The position numbers and the translations under genes were made by a program. DNA of 10,087 nucleotides from CAYPIE01 sp964410665 (GTDB lineage: Bacteria; Planctomycetota; Planctomycetia; Gemmatales; Gemmataceae), in the NCBI GenBank assembly GCA_964410665.1, contig CAYPIE010000152.1, forward strand, positions 1-10,087. Reading direction: 5' to 3'. Of this stretch, positions 1-7,062 are shown in pieces; positions within the stretch are counted from its first letter, which is position 1, and every line of letters begins with the position of its first letter. The notes under the pieces were generated by a model, which saw only the letters and a list, made by a program, of their open reading frames with translations, searched no databases and had not been told where the DNA came from.

Positions 1-11
1 CCGCCTCCGAA

Positions 12-48
12 AGGCGAGCCCCGGACGTCAGTCCGGGGGTTCTGACTT
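12..48 (+). repeat. Palindromic dispersed repeat, left copy (37 bp)
   Basis: These 37 bases recur perfectly, in inverted orientation, at 9958-9994. The core is a hairpin: ccccggac (19-26), loop gtca, gtccgggg (31-38). The 12-base centre ggacgtcagtcc occurs again at 10061-10072, and a related palindrome lies at 209-221. This is what a dispersed REP-like intergenic element looks like. No protein is implied. Confidence 0.85.
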
Positions 49-50
49 AC

Positions 51-200
51 CGCAAGCGCCTCTGCCTCTTTCCCCGCACCGCAACCGCCTCTGACTCTTG
101 TTATCGCAACCGCCTCTGACTCTTCCGCATTGCAACCGCCTCGGCCTCTTCGCACCGCAAGCGCCTCGGCCTCTTGTTATCGCAAGCGCCTCTGCGGAGT
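51..200. repeat. Degenerate tandem repeat, six units of 25-29 bp
   Basis: Units begin at 51, 80, 105, 131, 156 and 181. Each opens with a variant of cgcaascgcctc, continues with tgactctt, tgcctctt or ggcctctt, and ends in a short variable tail (gttat in two units, others ccgcatt, cgcac or tccccgcac). The last unit is cut short by the left arm of the stem-loop at 192-237. The array lies just past the 3' end of the surface protein gene. Open frames cross it but only mirror the repeat, so I do not call it coding. It is not a CRISPR array: the units abut, with no unique spacers. Confidence 0.8.
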
Positions 201-237
201 CACCCCCCGGACCGGACGTCCGGGGGTGACTCCGCAG
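192..237. other. Long GC-rich stem-loop past the surface protein gene
   Basis: Bases 192-207 pair with 222-237, c208 is bulged, 209-212 (ggac) pair with 218-221 (gtcc), and the loop is cggac. That gives 20 base pairs with one bulge. It starts 30 nt beyond the stop codon of the minus-strand gene at 267 and could end its transcript or protect the 3' end. No T-tract follows on the minus strand, so it is not a textbook intrinsic terminator. The centre resembles the palindromic repeat at 12-48, so it may simply be another member of that family. Confidence 0.6.
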
Positions 238-266
238 CGCAATCACTCCGGGGTTTGCCAGACAAC

Positions 267-2423
267 TTAACTGCCAATGATCAGGTCGTTGCTCCCGGCA
301 AACCTCAGTTCATCATCGTCATCGCCAAACAACATATCCGTATCGTTATCGGAAACAAAGCTTAAGCCCATGGGCAGATCGTCGGCTGCCCGGGTCATAT
401 ACTCCATCAGCAGCTCGATCAGCGGATCTCCCTCGGCGGTGCCATCGACGAGCCGATCCGCTCCAGTGCCAGAGTGCAGCATGTCGCGACCGGTGCCGCC
501 GATGATCAGGTCATTGCCGCTGCCGCCTTCCAGAACGTCATTCCCGGCGTTGCCCATGAGCATGTCATTGCCCGCCTCGCCAAGGAAATGGTCGCGGCCA
601 ATGCCACCGATCAACAGATCGTCGCCTGCACCCGCCCGGACAAAGCTACTTCCTTCTTCAACGGTGACGCTGTCGTTGCCGCTGCCAGTGGTGATGTTGT
701 GATAGCCATCGCCAACTTGGATCTGGTTGTCACCATCGCCGGCATCAATGAAACCACTTCCCCCACCAACATTGATGCGATCGTTGCCGGCCCCGGTCGT
801 GATGTTATCGAAGCCTTCTCCCGCCGTGATCAGGTTGTTTCCTCCACTGATGCGGATAAAGCTGCCGCCATCGCCGACGTTGATGGTGTCGTTGCCGCCC
901 AGGCCGCGGATGTTATCGAAGCCGTCCCCGGTGCTGACCTGATTGGGGCCTTGGCCCAATTCGATCAGCGTACCCCCCTCGCTGTCCTCAATGGTCACAG
1001 GCAAGGAGATGGTCGGGGCAATCCGGATCACATCAAAGCCACCTTGGGTCTGGATCAAGATCGAAGCGACATCCGTGTGCATCATCGGTTGCCAGCCGGT
1101 GATATCACCGGTGACAATGATCCCGGAGTTGCCGGTCGGATCCCCGTTGGCTGGGAGGATGGTAACGTAGTTGGTACCGTCGGTGCCGGTCAGCGTCAGG
1201 GTATCCGTTGGCGTGTCACTGGCTTCTAGATCAAAGGCGGTAATGCCGAAGGTGATGGTGAAGGGTTCACTCTCGATGGCAGTGCCGTCGGTGAGGGTAC
1301 CGCTGACGGTGACCTGGACCTCATAGATGCCCGGTGCGGTGAAGGCCCAGTTGTAGTGCTCGTGGGTGCCTGGGGCGGCGAAGATCTGGTCGGTGTCGTC
1401 GATGCCGTCGGCGGTGGCCATGACCGGGGTGATGCCGCCGAGCCCGTCGACCTGCCAGACGGCGAATTCGCCGGGCCCGTCGACGGCTTGCAGGTTCATC
1501 GCCAGGGGCCCGTTGAAGGCGGTGGGGTCGACCTCCTCGGCGCCGACGCCGAGGAAGAGGCGTTGCGGATCGTTGTCTTGGGGCAGGACGAAGATGGTTT
1601 CGCCGGCGGCAACGCCGATGAAGTCGAAGTCGGAACCGTCGGGGCGGGGCTGGGCAGCACGGAGGCCAGCGTACAGGACGGCCTCGTCGGTGCCGAACTC
1701 CTGGTCGACGGGGTCGTCAACGTGGGCGTGCAGTTCGAGCTCGCCGTCCTCGAACTCGATGCCGAGGTCGGTGTGCTCGGTGCTCAGCAGGGCCGGCTCG
1801 ACCAGGTAGGTGATGGTGAAGGGTTCACTCTCGATGGCGGTGCCGTCGGCCAAGGTTCCGCTGACAGTGACCTCGACCTCATAGGTGCCCGGTGCGGTGA
1901 AGGCCCAGTTGTAGTGGTCGTGGGCGCCCGGGTCGGCGAAGATCTGGTCGGTGTCGTCGATGCCGTCGGCGGTGGCCATGACCGGGGTGATGCCGCCGAG
2001 CCCGTCGACCTGCCAGACGGCGAATTCGCCGGGCCCGTCGACGGCTTGCAGGTTCATCGCCAGGGGCCCGTTGAAGGCGGTGGGGTCGACCTCCTCGGCG
2101 CCGACGCCGAGGAAGAGGCGTTGCGGATCGTTGTCTTGGGGCAGGACGAAGATGGTTTCGCCGGCGGCAACGCCGATGAAGTCGAAGTCGGAGCCGTCAG
2201 GGCGGGGCTGGGCAGCGCGGAGGCCGGCGTGCAGGGCGACCTCATCGAGTTCAAACTCCTGGTCGATGGGTTCCTCGACGTGGGCGTGCAGCTCGAGCTC
2301 GCCGTGGTCGAACTCGATGCCGAGGTCCACGTGTTCGGTCGTCAGCGGCGTCACCGTGCTTGGGGTGGTGCGATCTTCGAGTTGGTGTAGAGTCAACCAT
2401 GGTGTGAAGCGGTCGCGCGTCAT
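267..2423 (-). CDS. Surface protein: two choice-of-anchor-M-like domains plus RTX-like repeats
   Basis: A 718-residue predicted exported or cell-surface protein. The N-terminus has LEDRTTP (residues 15-21), a motif typical of exported Gemmata-type planctomycete proteins; no classical signal peptide is obvious. Residues about 29-206 and 215-392 are two copies, offset by 186 residues, of a domain starting with DLGIEF and ending with HDHYNWAFTAPGTY or HEHYNWAFTAPGIY. This matches the choice-of-anchor M / actinobacterial surface-anchored repeat style (known family; assigned by eye). Residues about 410-495 look like a linker beta domain. Residues about 498-597 hold irregular glycine-rich repeats, and 598-660 are seven consecutive nonapeptides of the GGxGxDxxx haemolysin-type calcium-binding form (for example EAGNDMLMG). 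The tail (690-718) is acidic. Calcium probably folds the C-terminal part; the ligand is unknown. The ATG at 2423 is chosen because it yields the motif-bearing N-terminus; the ribosome site is weak (GAGG about 11 nt upstream). It is the last gene of its strand here. Confidence 0.9.
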   Translation of the reverse strand: MTRDRFTPWLTLHQLEDRTTPSTVTPLTTEHVDLGIEFDHGELELHAHVEEPIDQEFELDEVALHAGLRAAQPRPDGSDFDFIGVAAGETIFVLPQDNDPQRLFLGVGAEEVDPTAFNGPLAMNLQAVDGPGEFAVWQVDGLGGITPVMATADGIDDTDQIFADPGAHDHYNWAFTAPGTYEVEVTVSGTLADGTAIESEPFTITYLVEPALLSTEHTDLGIEFEDGELELHAHVDDPVDQEFGTDEAVLYAGLRAAQPRPDGSDFDFIGVAAGETIFVLPQDNDPQRLFLGVGAEEVDPTAFNGPLAMNLQAVDGPGEFAVWQVDGLGGITPVMATADGIDDTDQIFAAPGTHEHYNWAFTAPGIYEVQVTVSGTLTDGTAIESEPFTITFGITAFDLEASDTPTDTLTLTGTDGTNYVTILPANGDPTGNSGIIVTGDITGWQPMMHTDVASILIQTQGGFDVIRIAPTISLPVTIEDSEGGTLIELGQGPNQVSTGDGFDNIRGLGGNDTINVGDGGSFIRISGGNNLITAGEGFDNITTGAGNDRINVGGGSGFIDAGDGDNQIQVGDGYHNITTGSGNDSVTVEEGSSFVRAGAGDDLLIGGIGRDHFLGEAGNDMLMGNAGNDVLEGGSGNDLIIGGTGRDMLHSGTGADRLVDGTAEGDPLIELLMEYMTRAADDLPMGLSFVSDNDTDMLFGDDDDELRFAGSNDLIIGS
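1376..1634 (-). repeat. Internal duplication, 259 bp identical to 1934-2192
   Basis: Read base by base, this stretch is identical to 1934-2192 at an offset of 558 bp (186 codons). It encodes the middle of the second anchor-M-like domain. Outside the block the two copies diverge at scattered positions, including amino acid changes near the domain starts. Confidence 0.93.
1934..2192 (-). repeat. Internal duplication, 259 bp identical to 1376-1634
   Basis: Partner of the block at 1376-1634, encoding the middle of the first anchor-M-like domain. The first mismatches bounding the identity are at 1933 (t against g at 1375) and 2193 (g against a at 1635). Confidence 0.93.
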
Positions 2424-2570
2424 GGCAACGCCATCCTCAGTCCTAAGGGAGATAAATTAGTTATACTATTTACTACGAGGGACCATAATGGAATGTCAAG
2501 GGTACTAGGGAAGAATTGGTAAAATAGAGTAGAATGATGGGTGAATATGAAAAACGAGTTACAACAGGAT

Positions 2571-2603
2571 GCCAAACCCTGGACTGCAGGGCCAGGGTTT
2601 GGC
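2571..2603. terminator. Perfect 12-bp stem-loop, possible terminator of the 2695-3312 gene
   Basis: gccaaaccctgg (2571-2582) pairs perfectly with ccagggtttggc (2592-2603) around a 9-base loop. It lies 92 nt past the stop codon of the minus-strand gene at 2695. On that strand a run of five Ts appears only about 16 nt beyond the stem, so termination is plausible but the layout is not classical. The spacer around it (2424-2570) is clearly richer in A+T than the genes. It holds a TTGACA on the minus strand (2494-2499) but no well-spaced -10 box, so I call no promoter. Confidence 0.45.
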
Positions 2604-2637
2604 GAAAGTTCACGATGAGGAGGGTGTGACGGTCGCG

Positions 2638-2671
2638 TGGCACGCCCTTCGAAGCCCTAGGGCGTGGTCTG
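2638..2671 (+). repeat. Dispersed repeat copy with 8-bp hairpin
   Basis: These 34 bases match 7198-7231 at 27 positions. Both copies start with tggcacgccc and end with gcgtggtctg. Here cacgccct (2641-2648) pairs with agggcgtg (2659-2666) around a 10-base loop. Lying in two unrelated spacers, it looks like a genome-dispersed intergenic element. Confidence 0.7.
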
Positions 2672-2694
2672 GGAGCACCCTGTCCGTTGTTGTC

Positions 2695-3312
2695 CTAGTT
2701 CATAGATTCGGTGGATGTTGAAGTGGTGGAGAACAGTGCTTTCACGTCTGGATTAAATAATACGATTAGAGACCAAATACCGAGCGGAATTCCCGGCAGG
2801 CAACAACCGGTGGGGTAATTCAAGATGGCCAGAACACTGCCCAGAACGGCAAGCCAGAAGCCGCGACGCACGAGCATGGCCAGCGCGGCCAAGCAGGTGA
2901 TCCCGGCCATGCCAGCCCCGAGGGTGTACTGGATGCGCATGAGGTTGAGCGACTCGGCCCGCTCCTCCGGCGTGAGTTGTCGTTCGGACAGTTTTTCGAG
3001 AATTTCGATCATCTGACCGGGATTGGCGGCCAGGGTGTACATCATAAAGCCGTTGAGCATGGCCCCGAGCAAGCCCAAGAGCAGGAGCAGAATGGCCGGG
3101 GCTGCGAGTCGACTAGCCAGTCCGGAGCGTGGGGGAACGCGGTAGCGTTGCGGATCGAGTGGCAGGCTATCGCCGAGTTCGCCGCTGGCGGTCTGCTCTG
3201 GAGCGATGAAGAACTCATAACACAGCGGGCACTGGACTCGATCGCCCAAGAGCGAATCGGGTACCAGCACGTCGTGCCGGCAAGCTGGACACTTGACTTG
3301 CAATTCAGCCAT
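2695..3312 (-). CDS. Zinc-ribbon membrane protein, function unknown
   Basis: A 205-residue protein. An N-terminal cytoplasmic zinc ribbon has Cys pairs C8/C11 and C28/C31 (CPAC and CPLC), followed by a polar linker and four likely membrane helices at about 69-92, 131-148, 152-166 and 171-187. Residues 100-125 between helices 1 and 2 are charged and predicted helical. The end (LPGIPLGIWSLIVLFNPDVKALF) recalls small planctomycete membrane proteins of unknown role; that is from memory of the style, not a search. The start is the ATG at 3312, with AAGGA about 11 nt upstream. It follows the 3392-4450 gene by 79 bp on the same strand with no clear terminator between, so the two are probably co-transcribed. 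A sensor or assembly role in the inner membrane would fit, but nothing in the sequence fixes a function. Confidence 0.85.
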   Translation of the reverse strand: MAELQVKCPACRHDVLVPDSLLGDRVQCPLCYEFFIAPEQTASGELGDSLPLDPQRYRVPPRSGLASRLAAPAILLLLLGLLGAMLNGFMMYTLAANPGQMIEILEKLSERQLTPEERAESLNLMRIQYTLGAGMAGITCLAALAMLVRRGFWLAVLGSVLAILNYPTGCCLPGIPLGIWSLIVLFNPDVKALFSTTSTSTESMN

Positions 3313-3391
3313 ACAGAACGATTTCCTTGGTGGGTTGGCGGCAGCATCGGGGTGGCCTTTGGCCGGTCAGCGATTTTCCAGGTAGCGCTGC

Positions 3392-4450
3392 TTAGCGGGC
3401 TCTCTGATAAACCACACGAATTTCTGGTCGGCCGCCACGTACCAGGACCTTGAAGCGGGTCTCGATAATGTCCTCTTCACGGCGGTTGCGGTGACTGAGC
3501 TCCTTCCGCGTCAGTTCTTTTTCAATTTCGAGCGGGAAAAAGGCAAACAGTCGGGGAGGGCGGAAGCTGAGCCGCAGGGACTGGGCAATTTCGGCCACCG
3601 CACGTGGATTGTCATCAATAAACCGCATTCGACCGTTGGTCTCTAAATAACCCCGGTCTTCTTCGTGTTGGGATGGGTTGCCGCCCAGGTTGTCGACGAC
3701 CCATAGCTGCCCCTGAGGGGTTTCGAAGACAAGCGTAGCCTTCATCACTGCCAGCTGCCGTAAATAGTCACGGCCGTCATTGGTGTTAAACTCAATGGTC
3801 CAGCGTAGGAGGCGTTTGGTCCGCACGGCGGGTGGAGGTGGATTACCATCGCCGCTGCCACCCCCGCCGGAACCGCTGCCGCTGGTGGCCGAGCCGGTGC
3901 CCTGGTCTTGCGGGTTGTAGCCCTGGGCAACCCCTTTGGCCATTTTCTGTTGCATGTCTTCTTGCAAGCCACGGAACCGCTCGGAGGCCTCGGTAGTTTG
4001 ATATTTGGCAATATCTGAGGGGCTGAGTTCGGGGACCCACTCGCGGATATTCTCAATGGGCTTTTGCAGCTCGACCGGGCTGAGGTTGGGGTTTTGCAGT
4101 TCCGGGGGGACGTCGAGGTCGCCGGTCTCGGCACCCATGACGCCACCAACGCCGGGGTCGCCCGGGCCGGGTCCGGTGCCAGGGATCAAGGTTTCTTGGT
4201 CACCGATGCCGCTGACCTTGACTGCCTCGATGGGAGGGGCGGGGGTGTGGTCGTTCTCGATAAAGTAGGTCAGGATAACAAACAGTGTGACCGCAGCCAG
4301 AACGTGCAGGGCTACCGAGGCAATACTCGACAGCGGAAACTCATAGTGGGGGGAGTAGATTTGCCAGAAGGCATCTTCGGGGGGACTGAGGGGTTTGCCG
4401 TCACGCGACGAAGCCGCACCGGGTGCGGTAGGGGAAGTTGGCTGGGACAT
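3392..4450 (-). CDS. Single-pass envelope protein with Gly/Pro-rich linker, function unknown
   Basis: A 352-residue protein. A proline-rich cytoplasmic N-terminus (1-40, with the FWQIYSPHYEFPLSS stretch at 29-43) leads to one membrane helix at about 41-63. Next come a Pro/Gly-rich region (70-125), a polar, probably helical segment (126-180) and a flexible Gly/Ser linker (184-203) ending in PPPP. The C-terminal domain (about 210-352) is mixed alpha/beta, with a conserved-looking WTIEF, QLWVVDNLGG and RFIDDN. The layout of helix, proline-rich stalk and terminal domain recalls TonB/TolA-like proteins, but I see no TonB C-terminal signature, so this is only an architectural likeness. The ATG at 4450 has GGGAG (4460-4464) 9 nt upstream and is preferred to an in-frame TTG at 4477. 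First gene of a probable two-gene operon with 2695-3312. Confidence 0.88.
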   Translation of the reverse strand: MSQPTSPTAPGAASSRDGKPLSPPEDAFWQIYSPHYEFPLSSIASVALHVLAAVTLFVILTYFIENDHTPAPPIEAVKVSGIGDQETLIPGTGPGPGDPGVGGVMGAETGDLDVPPELQNPNLSPVELQKPIENIREWVPELSPSDIAKYQTTEASERFRGLQEDMQQKMAKGVAQGYNPQDQGTGSATSGSGSGGGGSGDGNPPPPAVRTKRLLRWTIEFNTNDGRDYLRQLAVMKATLVFETPQGQLWVVDNLGGNPSQHEEDRGYLETNGRMRFIDDNPRAVAEIAQSLRLSFRPPRLFAFFPLEIEKELTRKELSHRNRREEDIIETRFKVLVRGGRPEIRVVYQRAR

Positions 4451-4628
4451 GAGATAGCACTCCCGAACCGGATGCAAAGACAGGGCAAATATCTTGTTCA
4501 GAATACCGTACCCGCGGAGTGATGCAAGCAGATGCGATCCGATGCCAGCGAGATGGGCATTTTTCAGACCAGGGTCTGGCCGAGTTCGGCAAGGGAATCG
4601 ATCGTCAGGAGAGGTAACGCAAAGGTGT

Positions 4629-4660
4629 AAAAACGCACACCTCTAAAAACGCACAACTCT
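4629..4660. repeat. Two tandem A-rich 16-bp units
   Basis: aaaaacgcacacctct (4629-4644) is followed directly by aaaaacgcacaactct (4645-4660); they differ at one base. A third A-run begins the terminator at 4661. With aggtgt at 4623-4628, the first unit can also fold a 6-bp hairpin (acacct, 4638-4643). On the minus strand that hairpin could act as a weak back-up stop, since it lies just past the main terminator. Confidence 0.7.
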
Positions 4661-4705
4661 AAAAAAGGACGACTCCCTTGACGAAGAAAGACAAGGGAGT
4701 CGTCC
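4661..4705 (-). terminator. Intrinsic terminator of the short-chain dehydrogenase transcript
   Basis: ggacgactcccttg (4667-4680) and caagggagtcgtcc (4692-4705) form a perfect 14-bp stem with an 11-base loop. On the minus strand the stem is followed directly by TTTTTT (4661-4666), the classical form. It lies 241 nt beyond the stop of the dehydrogenase gene, implying a long 3' untranslated region, and insulates the envelope operon from it. Confidence 0.85.
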
Positions 4706-4946
4706 AAGATGATAAGAGGTCGTGATACCAGGTGTGCGGCCCAATATCGCAATTTAAGCTAAACATCCACGGCTGGGTTGTCAATGGCTCGGCTGGGAGT
4801 TTCCGGAAAAGATGGCATCGATGTGTGGAGTTTGGCCCAGGGGCGGGAATGCAGGATGGCTCGTTTGGATCGGGCCAACAGCTGATTGCTTGGGCAATAG
4901 GGGTATCGGGAGGAAGACAGTCAGAAGCGATCGGATTTGCGGAAGA

Positions 4947-5753
4947 TTAAGCAATGGGAGGGGCTTTTTCGGTGGCATCCGGTGGATTCGGGATGATATC
5001 ACGCAGGGCATATTCGACCAGCCAGTCGGGGAGCCAGTGGGTCGCGCCAATTACCAGACGCATAACCCAGGGTACATGCAACATCTTGGCCCGGCGTTCC
5101 AGGCCGCGTCGGATACGGCGGGCGGCTTGTTCGGGGGTAAGTAGGAAGGGCAGCCAGCGGTCGCCGAGCTTGTCAATGATCGGGGTTTTGACAAACCCGG
5201 GGCAGATGGTGGTCACGGCGATCTGGTGCGGGCGTAGCTGTACGCGCAGTCCCTCGAGGTAGGCATTCATGGCCGCCTTCGAGGCGGCATAGGCGGATTG
5301 CCCGGGCAATCCGTGGTAGGCGGCGATGCTCGAGACCGCGGCCAGATGACCGCTCCGGCGGGCGAGCATGTCGGGCAGGACTGCCTCGATGGCGTGGATC
5401 ATGCCCAGCAGATTGATCTGGAGCACCTGGTGCTGGGTAGTGTAGTTGAACGGGCGGATGTGGGTTTCGCCGCCGATGCCGGCGTTGGCGATCAAGAGGT
5501 CGATCGGACCGAGTTGCTCGCGCAGGCCGGCGATCGCGTCATGAGTGGCCTGTTGGTCGGCGACATCGGCCGTGGCGATGGCAACGTGGATCCCGTCCTT
5601 TTCGAGCTCGGTACGCAGTTCCTCGAGCAAAGCGGTACGTCGGGCGAGCAGGCCGAGTCGAGCGCCGTGGCATGCGAACTCGACGGCCAGGGCCCGGCCG
5701 ATGCCGCTGGAGGCGCCGGTGATCAGGACGACCTGGTCGTGCCAGCGGGCCAT
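4947..5753 (-). CDS. Classical short-chain dehydrogenase/reductase (SDR), NAD(P)-dependent
   Basis: A 268-residue oxidoreductase with all classical SDR marks. The nucleotide-binding TGASSGIG is at 12-19. R38-R39 after the second strand suggest NADP(H). The aspartate of the ADVAD stretch (D63) should contact adenine, and NAG is at 90-92. The catalytic set is N114, S142, Y155 and K159 (YAASK), with Ser-to-Tyr spacing of 13 as expected. PGFVKTP (185-191) is the usual cofactor loop. The C-terminal part (about 225-252) is rich in hydrophobic and tryptophan residues, as in membrane-associated SDRs. The substrate cannot be read from sequence. The ATG at 5753 has AAAGGAG 5 nt upstream. It is divergent from the aldolase at 5942, sharing a 188-bp control region, and its own terminator lies at 4661-4705. 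Confidence 0.95.
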   Translation of the reverse strand: MARWHDQVVLITGASSGIGRALAVEFACHGARLGLLARRTALLEELRTELEKDGIHVAIATADVADQQATHDAIAGLREQLGPIDLLIANAGIGGETHIRPFNYTTQHQVLQINLLGMIHAIEAVLPDMLARRSGHLAAVSSIAAYHGLPGQSAYAASKAAMNAYLEGLRVQLRPHQIAVTTICPGFVKTPIIDKLGDRWLPFLLTPEQAARRIRRGLERRAKMLHVPWVMRLVIGATHWLPDWLVEYALRDIIPNPPDATEKAPPIA

Positions 5754-5833
5754 GATCGCTCCTTTTCGTCGTTCAGGTTTGCCGCACGTTTGTCAGCATT
5801 TTCCTGGGACTTTCGGTTGGGCTGACCCGGCCG

Positions 5834-5861
5834 TTGTCGGCCCGGAGACGCATCCTACAAT
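5834..5861 (+). promoter_or_regulatory. Candidate sigma-70-type promoter of the aldolase gene
   Basis: TTGTCG (5834-5839) and TACAAT (5856-5861) are 16 nt apart, matching the consensus at 4 of 6 and 5 of 6 bases. Transcription would start near 5868, leaving a leader of about 70 nt. The region also has to serve the divergent dehydrogenase gene, for which I see no clear boxes. Confidence 0.4.
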
Positions 5862-5930
5862 AACCACTCTGAACTGACTTTGTCTGCCCTCGGCTCCTGG
5901 TGGGCCGTGTCCCACCGCTCGACCACGTTC

Positions 5931-5934
5931 GGAG
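5931..5934 (+). promoter_or_regulatory. Ribosome binding site deciding the aldolase start
   Basis: GGAG lies 7 nt before the ATG at 5942. An in-frame GTG at 5900 has no comparable site, and the residues it would add look unlike the family. Confidence 0.75.
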
Positions 5935-5941
5935 AACTCCC

Positions 5942-7051
5942 ATGACCCAAGCGCAAGCTCCCCTATCGGTGACTCGACTTCTTGGTTTGCACCTAACTCC
6001 TGGTAAACTGCGCGGTTTGCAGCGAATTAGTAATCCCAACGGCACCTTGACGATGGTGGCCACTGACCAGAATAGCTCGATGATCAAGATGATCAACGAG
6101 GCCAAGGCCAAGAAAGGGCAGACCGGCGAAGCCACCTATGAGGAAATTGTCGAAGCCAAGGTCATGCTGGCCCAGACCCTGTCGCCCAGCTGTAGCGCCC
6201 TGTTGGTCGATGGCTACTACGGCTACTGGAACAGCATTGCCAGCTTCGTCATCCCGCCCAGCGTCGGCGTACTGGTTCGCGTTGAGAAGTCGGGCGGCGC
6301 CAAGAACCGGCACAAGGCGCCCCTGGGCGAGATCGAGGCCGGCTGGAGCGTCGAGAAGATCAAGCGTAGTGGCGCGGATGCGGTCAAGCTGCTGGCCCAG
6401 TTTGAGCCGACCGAAATGGAATCGGCGGAGCACCAGTTCAAGCTGATTGAACATGTCTATGATGAGTGCAAGAAATACGATATTCTTATGCTTTTGGAAA
6501 CGGTTGCCTTCCCCTATGGCGCTGAGGACAAGAAAAGCGACAGCTTCCTCAACCGCAAGGCCGAGACGGTGATCGAGAGCGCCCGCTATCTGAGCCGCTA
6601 CTGCGACGTGTACAAGGCCGAGTTTCCGGGCACCACCGGCCGTGACAATGAGGATGTGCTGATGCGCAACCTCAAGCAGCTCGACAGTGTGTGCGAGCGG
6701 CCCTGGGTTCTGTTGAGTGCAGGCGTTGACTTCCCGCAGTACAAGCAGCAGGTCGAGATGGCCATGCAGTGTGGTGCCTCCGGCGTGCTCGGCGGCCGCG
6801 CCTTCTGGAAAGAGTATTTCCTCCACGACACGCCCGAACAGCGGCTCAAGTTCGCGACCACCGAGTGCACCGACCGGATCAAGCAGGTCGATGACATCGT
6901 CAAGACGAACGGCACGCCGTGGTTTAAGCGCTATGGCCTGGACATGGACGTGCTGCACAAGATGCGCGTCGCCGAGGGCTGGCACTTCCGCTACGCCGGT
7001 AGCGGGGCGGACGCCGGCTCGACGGAGCGGGACAAGGACGCGGTGTATTGA
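5942..7051 (+). CDS. LacD-family aldolase (tagatose 1,6-bisphosphate aldolase-like)
   Basis: A 369-residue predicted cytoplasmic class I aldolase. The family cleaves tagatose 1,6-bisphosphate (some members other ketose bisphosphates) to dihydroxyacetone phosphate and glyceraldehyde 3-phosphate through a lysine Schiff base. Visible marks are ATDQNSS at 40-46, GADAVKLL at 144-151, LLETV with E186, and the DVYKAEFPG stretch with K225 as the likely Schiff-base lysine. SAGVDF (259-264) and GASGVLGGRAFWKE (278-291) form the phosphate-binding end of the barrel. The protein is longer than LacD of lactic acid bacteria (about 325 residues, from memory), with a tail of about 40 residues after TPWF (326-329). 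No other tagatose or galactose genes adjoin, so the true sugar substrate is uncertain. Single gene, with a probable promoter at 5834-5861 and a terminator at 7063-7092. Confidence 0.9.
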   Translation: MTQAQAPLSVTRLLGLHLTPGKLRGLQRISNPNGTLTMVATDQNSSMIKMINEAKAKKGQTGEATYEEIVEAKVMLAQTLSPSCSALLVDGYYGYWNSIASFVIPPSVGVLVRVEKSGGAKNRHKAPLGEIEAGWSVEKIKRSGADAVKLLAQFEPTEMESAEHQFKLIEHVYDECKKYDILMLLETVAFPYGAEDKKSDSFLNRKAETVIESARYLSRYCDVYKAEFPGTTGRDNEDVLMRNLKQLDSVCERPWVLLSAGVDFPQYKQQVEMAMQCGASGVLGGRAFWKEYFLHDTPEQRLKFATTECTDRIKQVDDIVKTNGTPWFKRYGLDMDVLHKMRVAEGWHFRYAGSGADAGSTERDKDAVY

Positions 7052-7062
7052 GATAAAAAGGC

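Larger units (their letters stand above)
4451..4946. other. 496-bp spacer without a gene
   Basis: Open frames here are short, lack convincing ribosome sites and overlap on both strands, so none is called. The part next to 4450 must carry the promoter of the minus-strand envelope operon. A possible -10 (TATTCT) preceded 16 nt upstream by TTGCAT can be read on the minus strand, but the match is poor. Two 16-bp direct repeats and an intrinsic terminator lie at 4629-4705 and are listed separately. In 4706-4946 I see nothing further. Confidence 0.6.

Noticed and set aside
51..200. CRISPR-like array
   Set aside because: Units abut with only a few variable tail bases and no unique spacers of regular length, and no cas gene is present.
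1356..2390. Long plus-strand open frame (344 codons) opposite the surface protein gene
   Set aside because: It mirrors the GC-rich minus-strand gene, repeats the same duplicated block, is low in complexity and has no ribosome site. The minus-strand product has clear domains.
3042..3347. Overlapping frames on both strands across the zinc-ribbon gene
   Set aside because: They lack domains and are shadows of the frame that encodes the two Cys pairs and the membrane helices.
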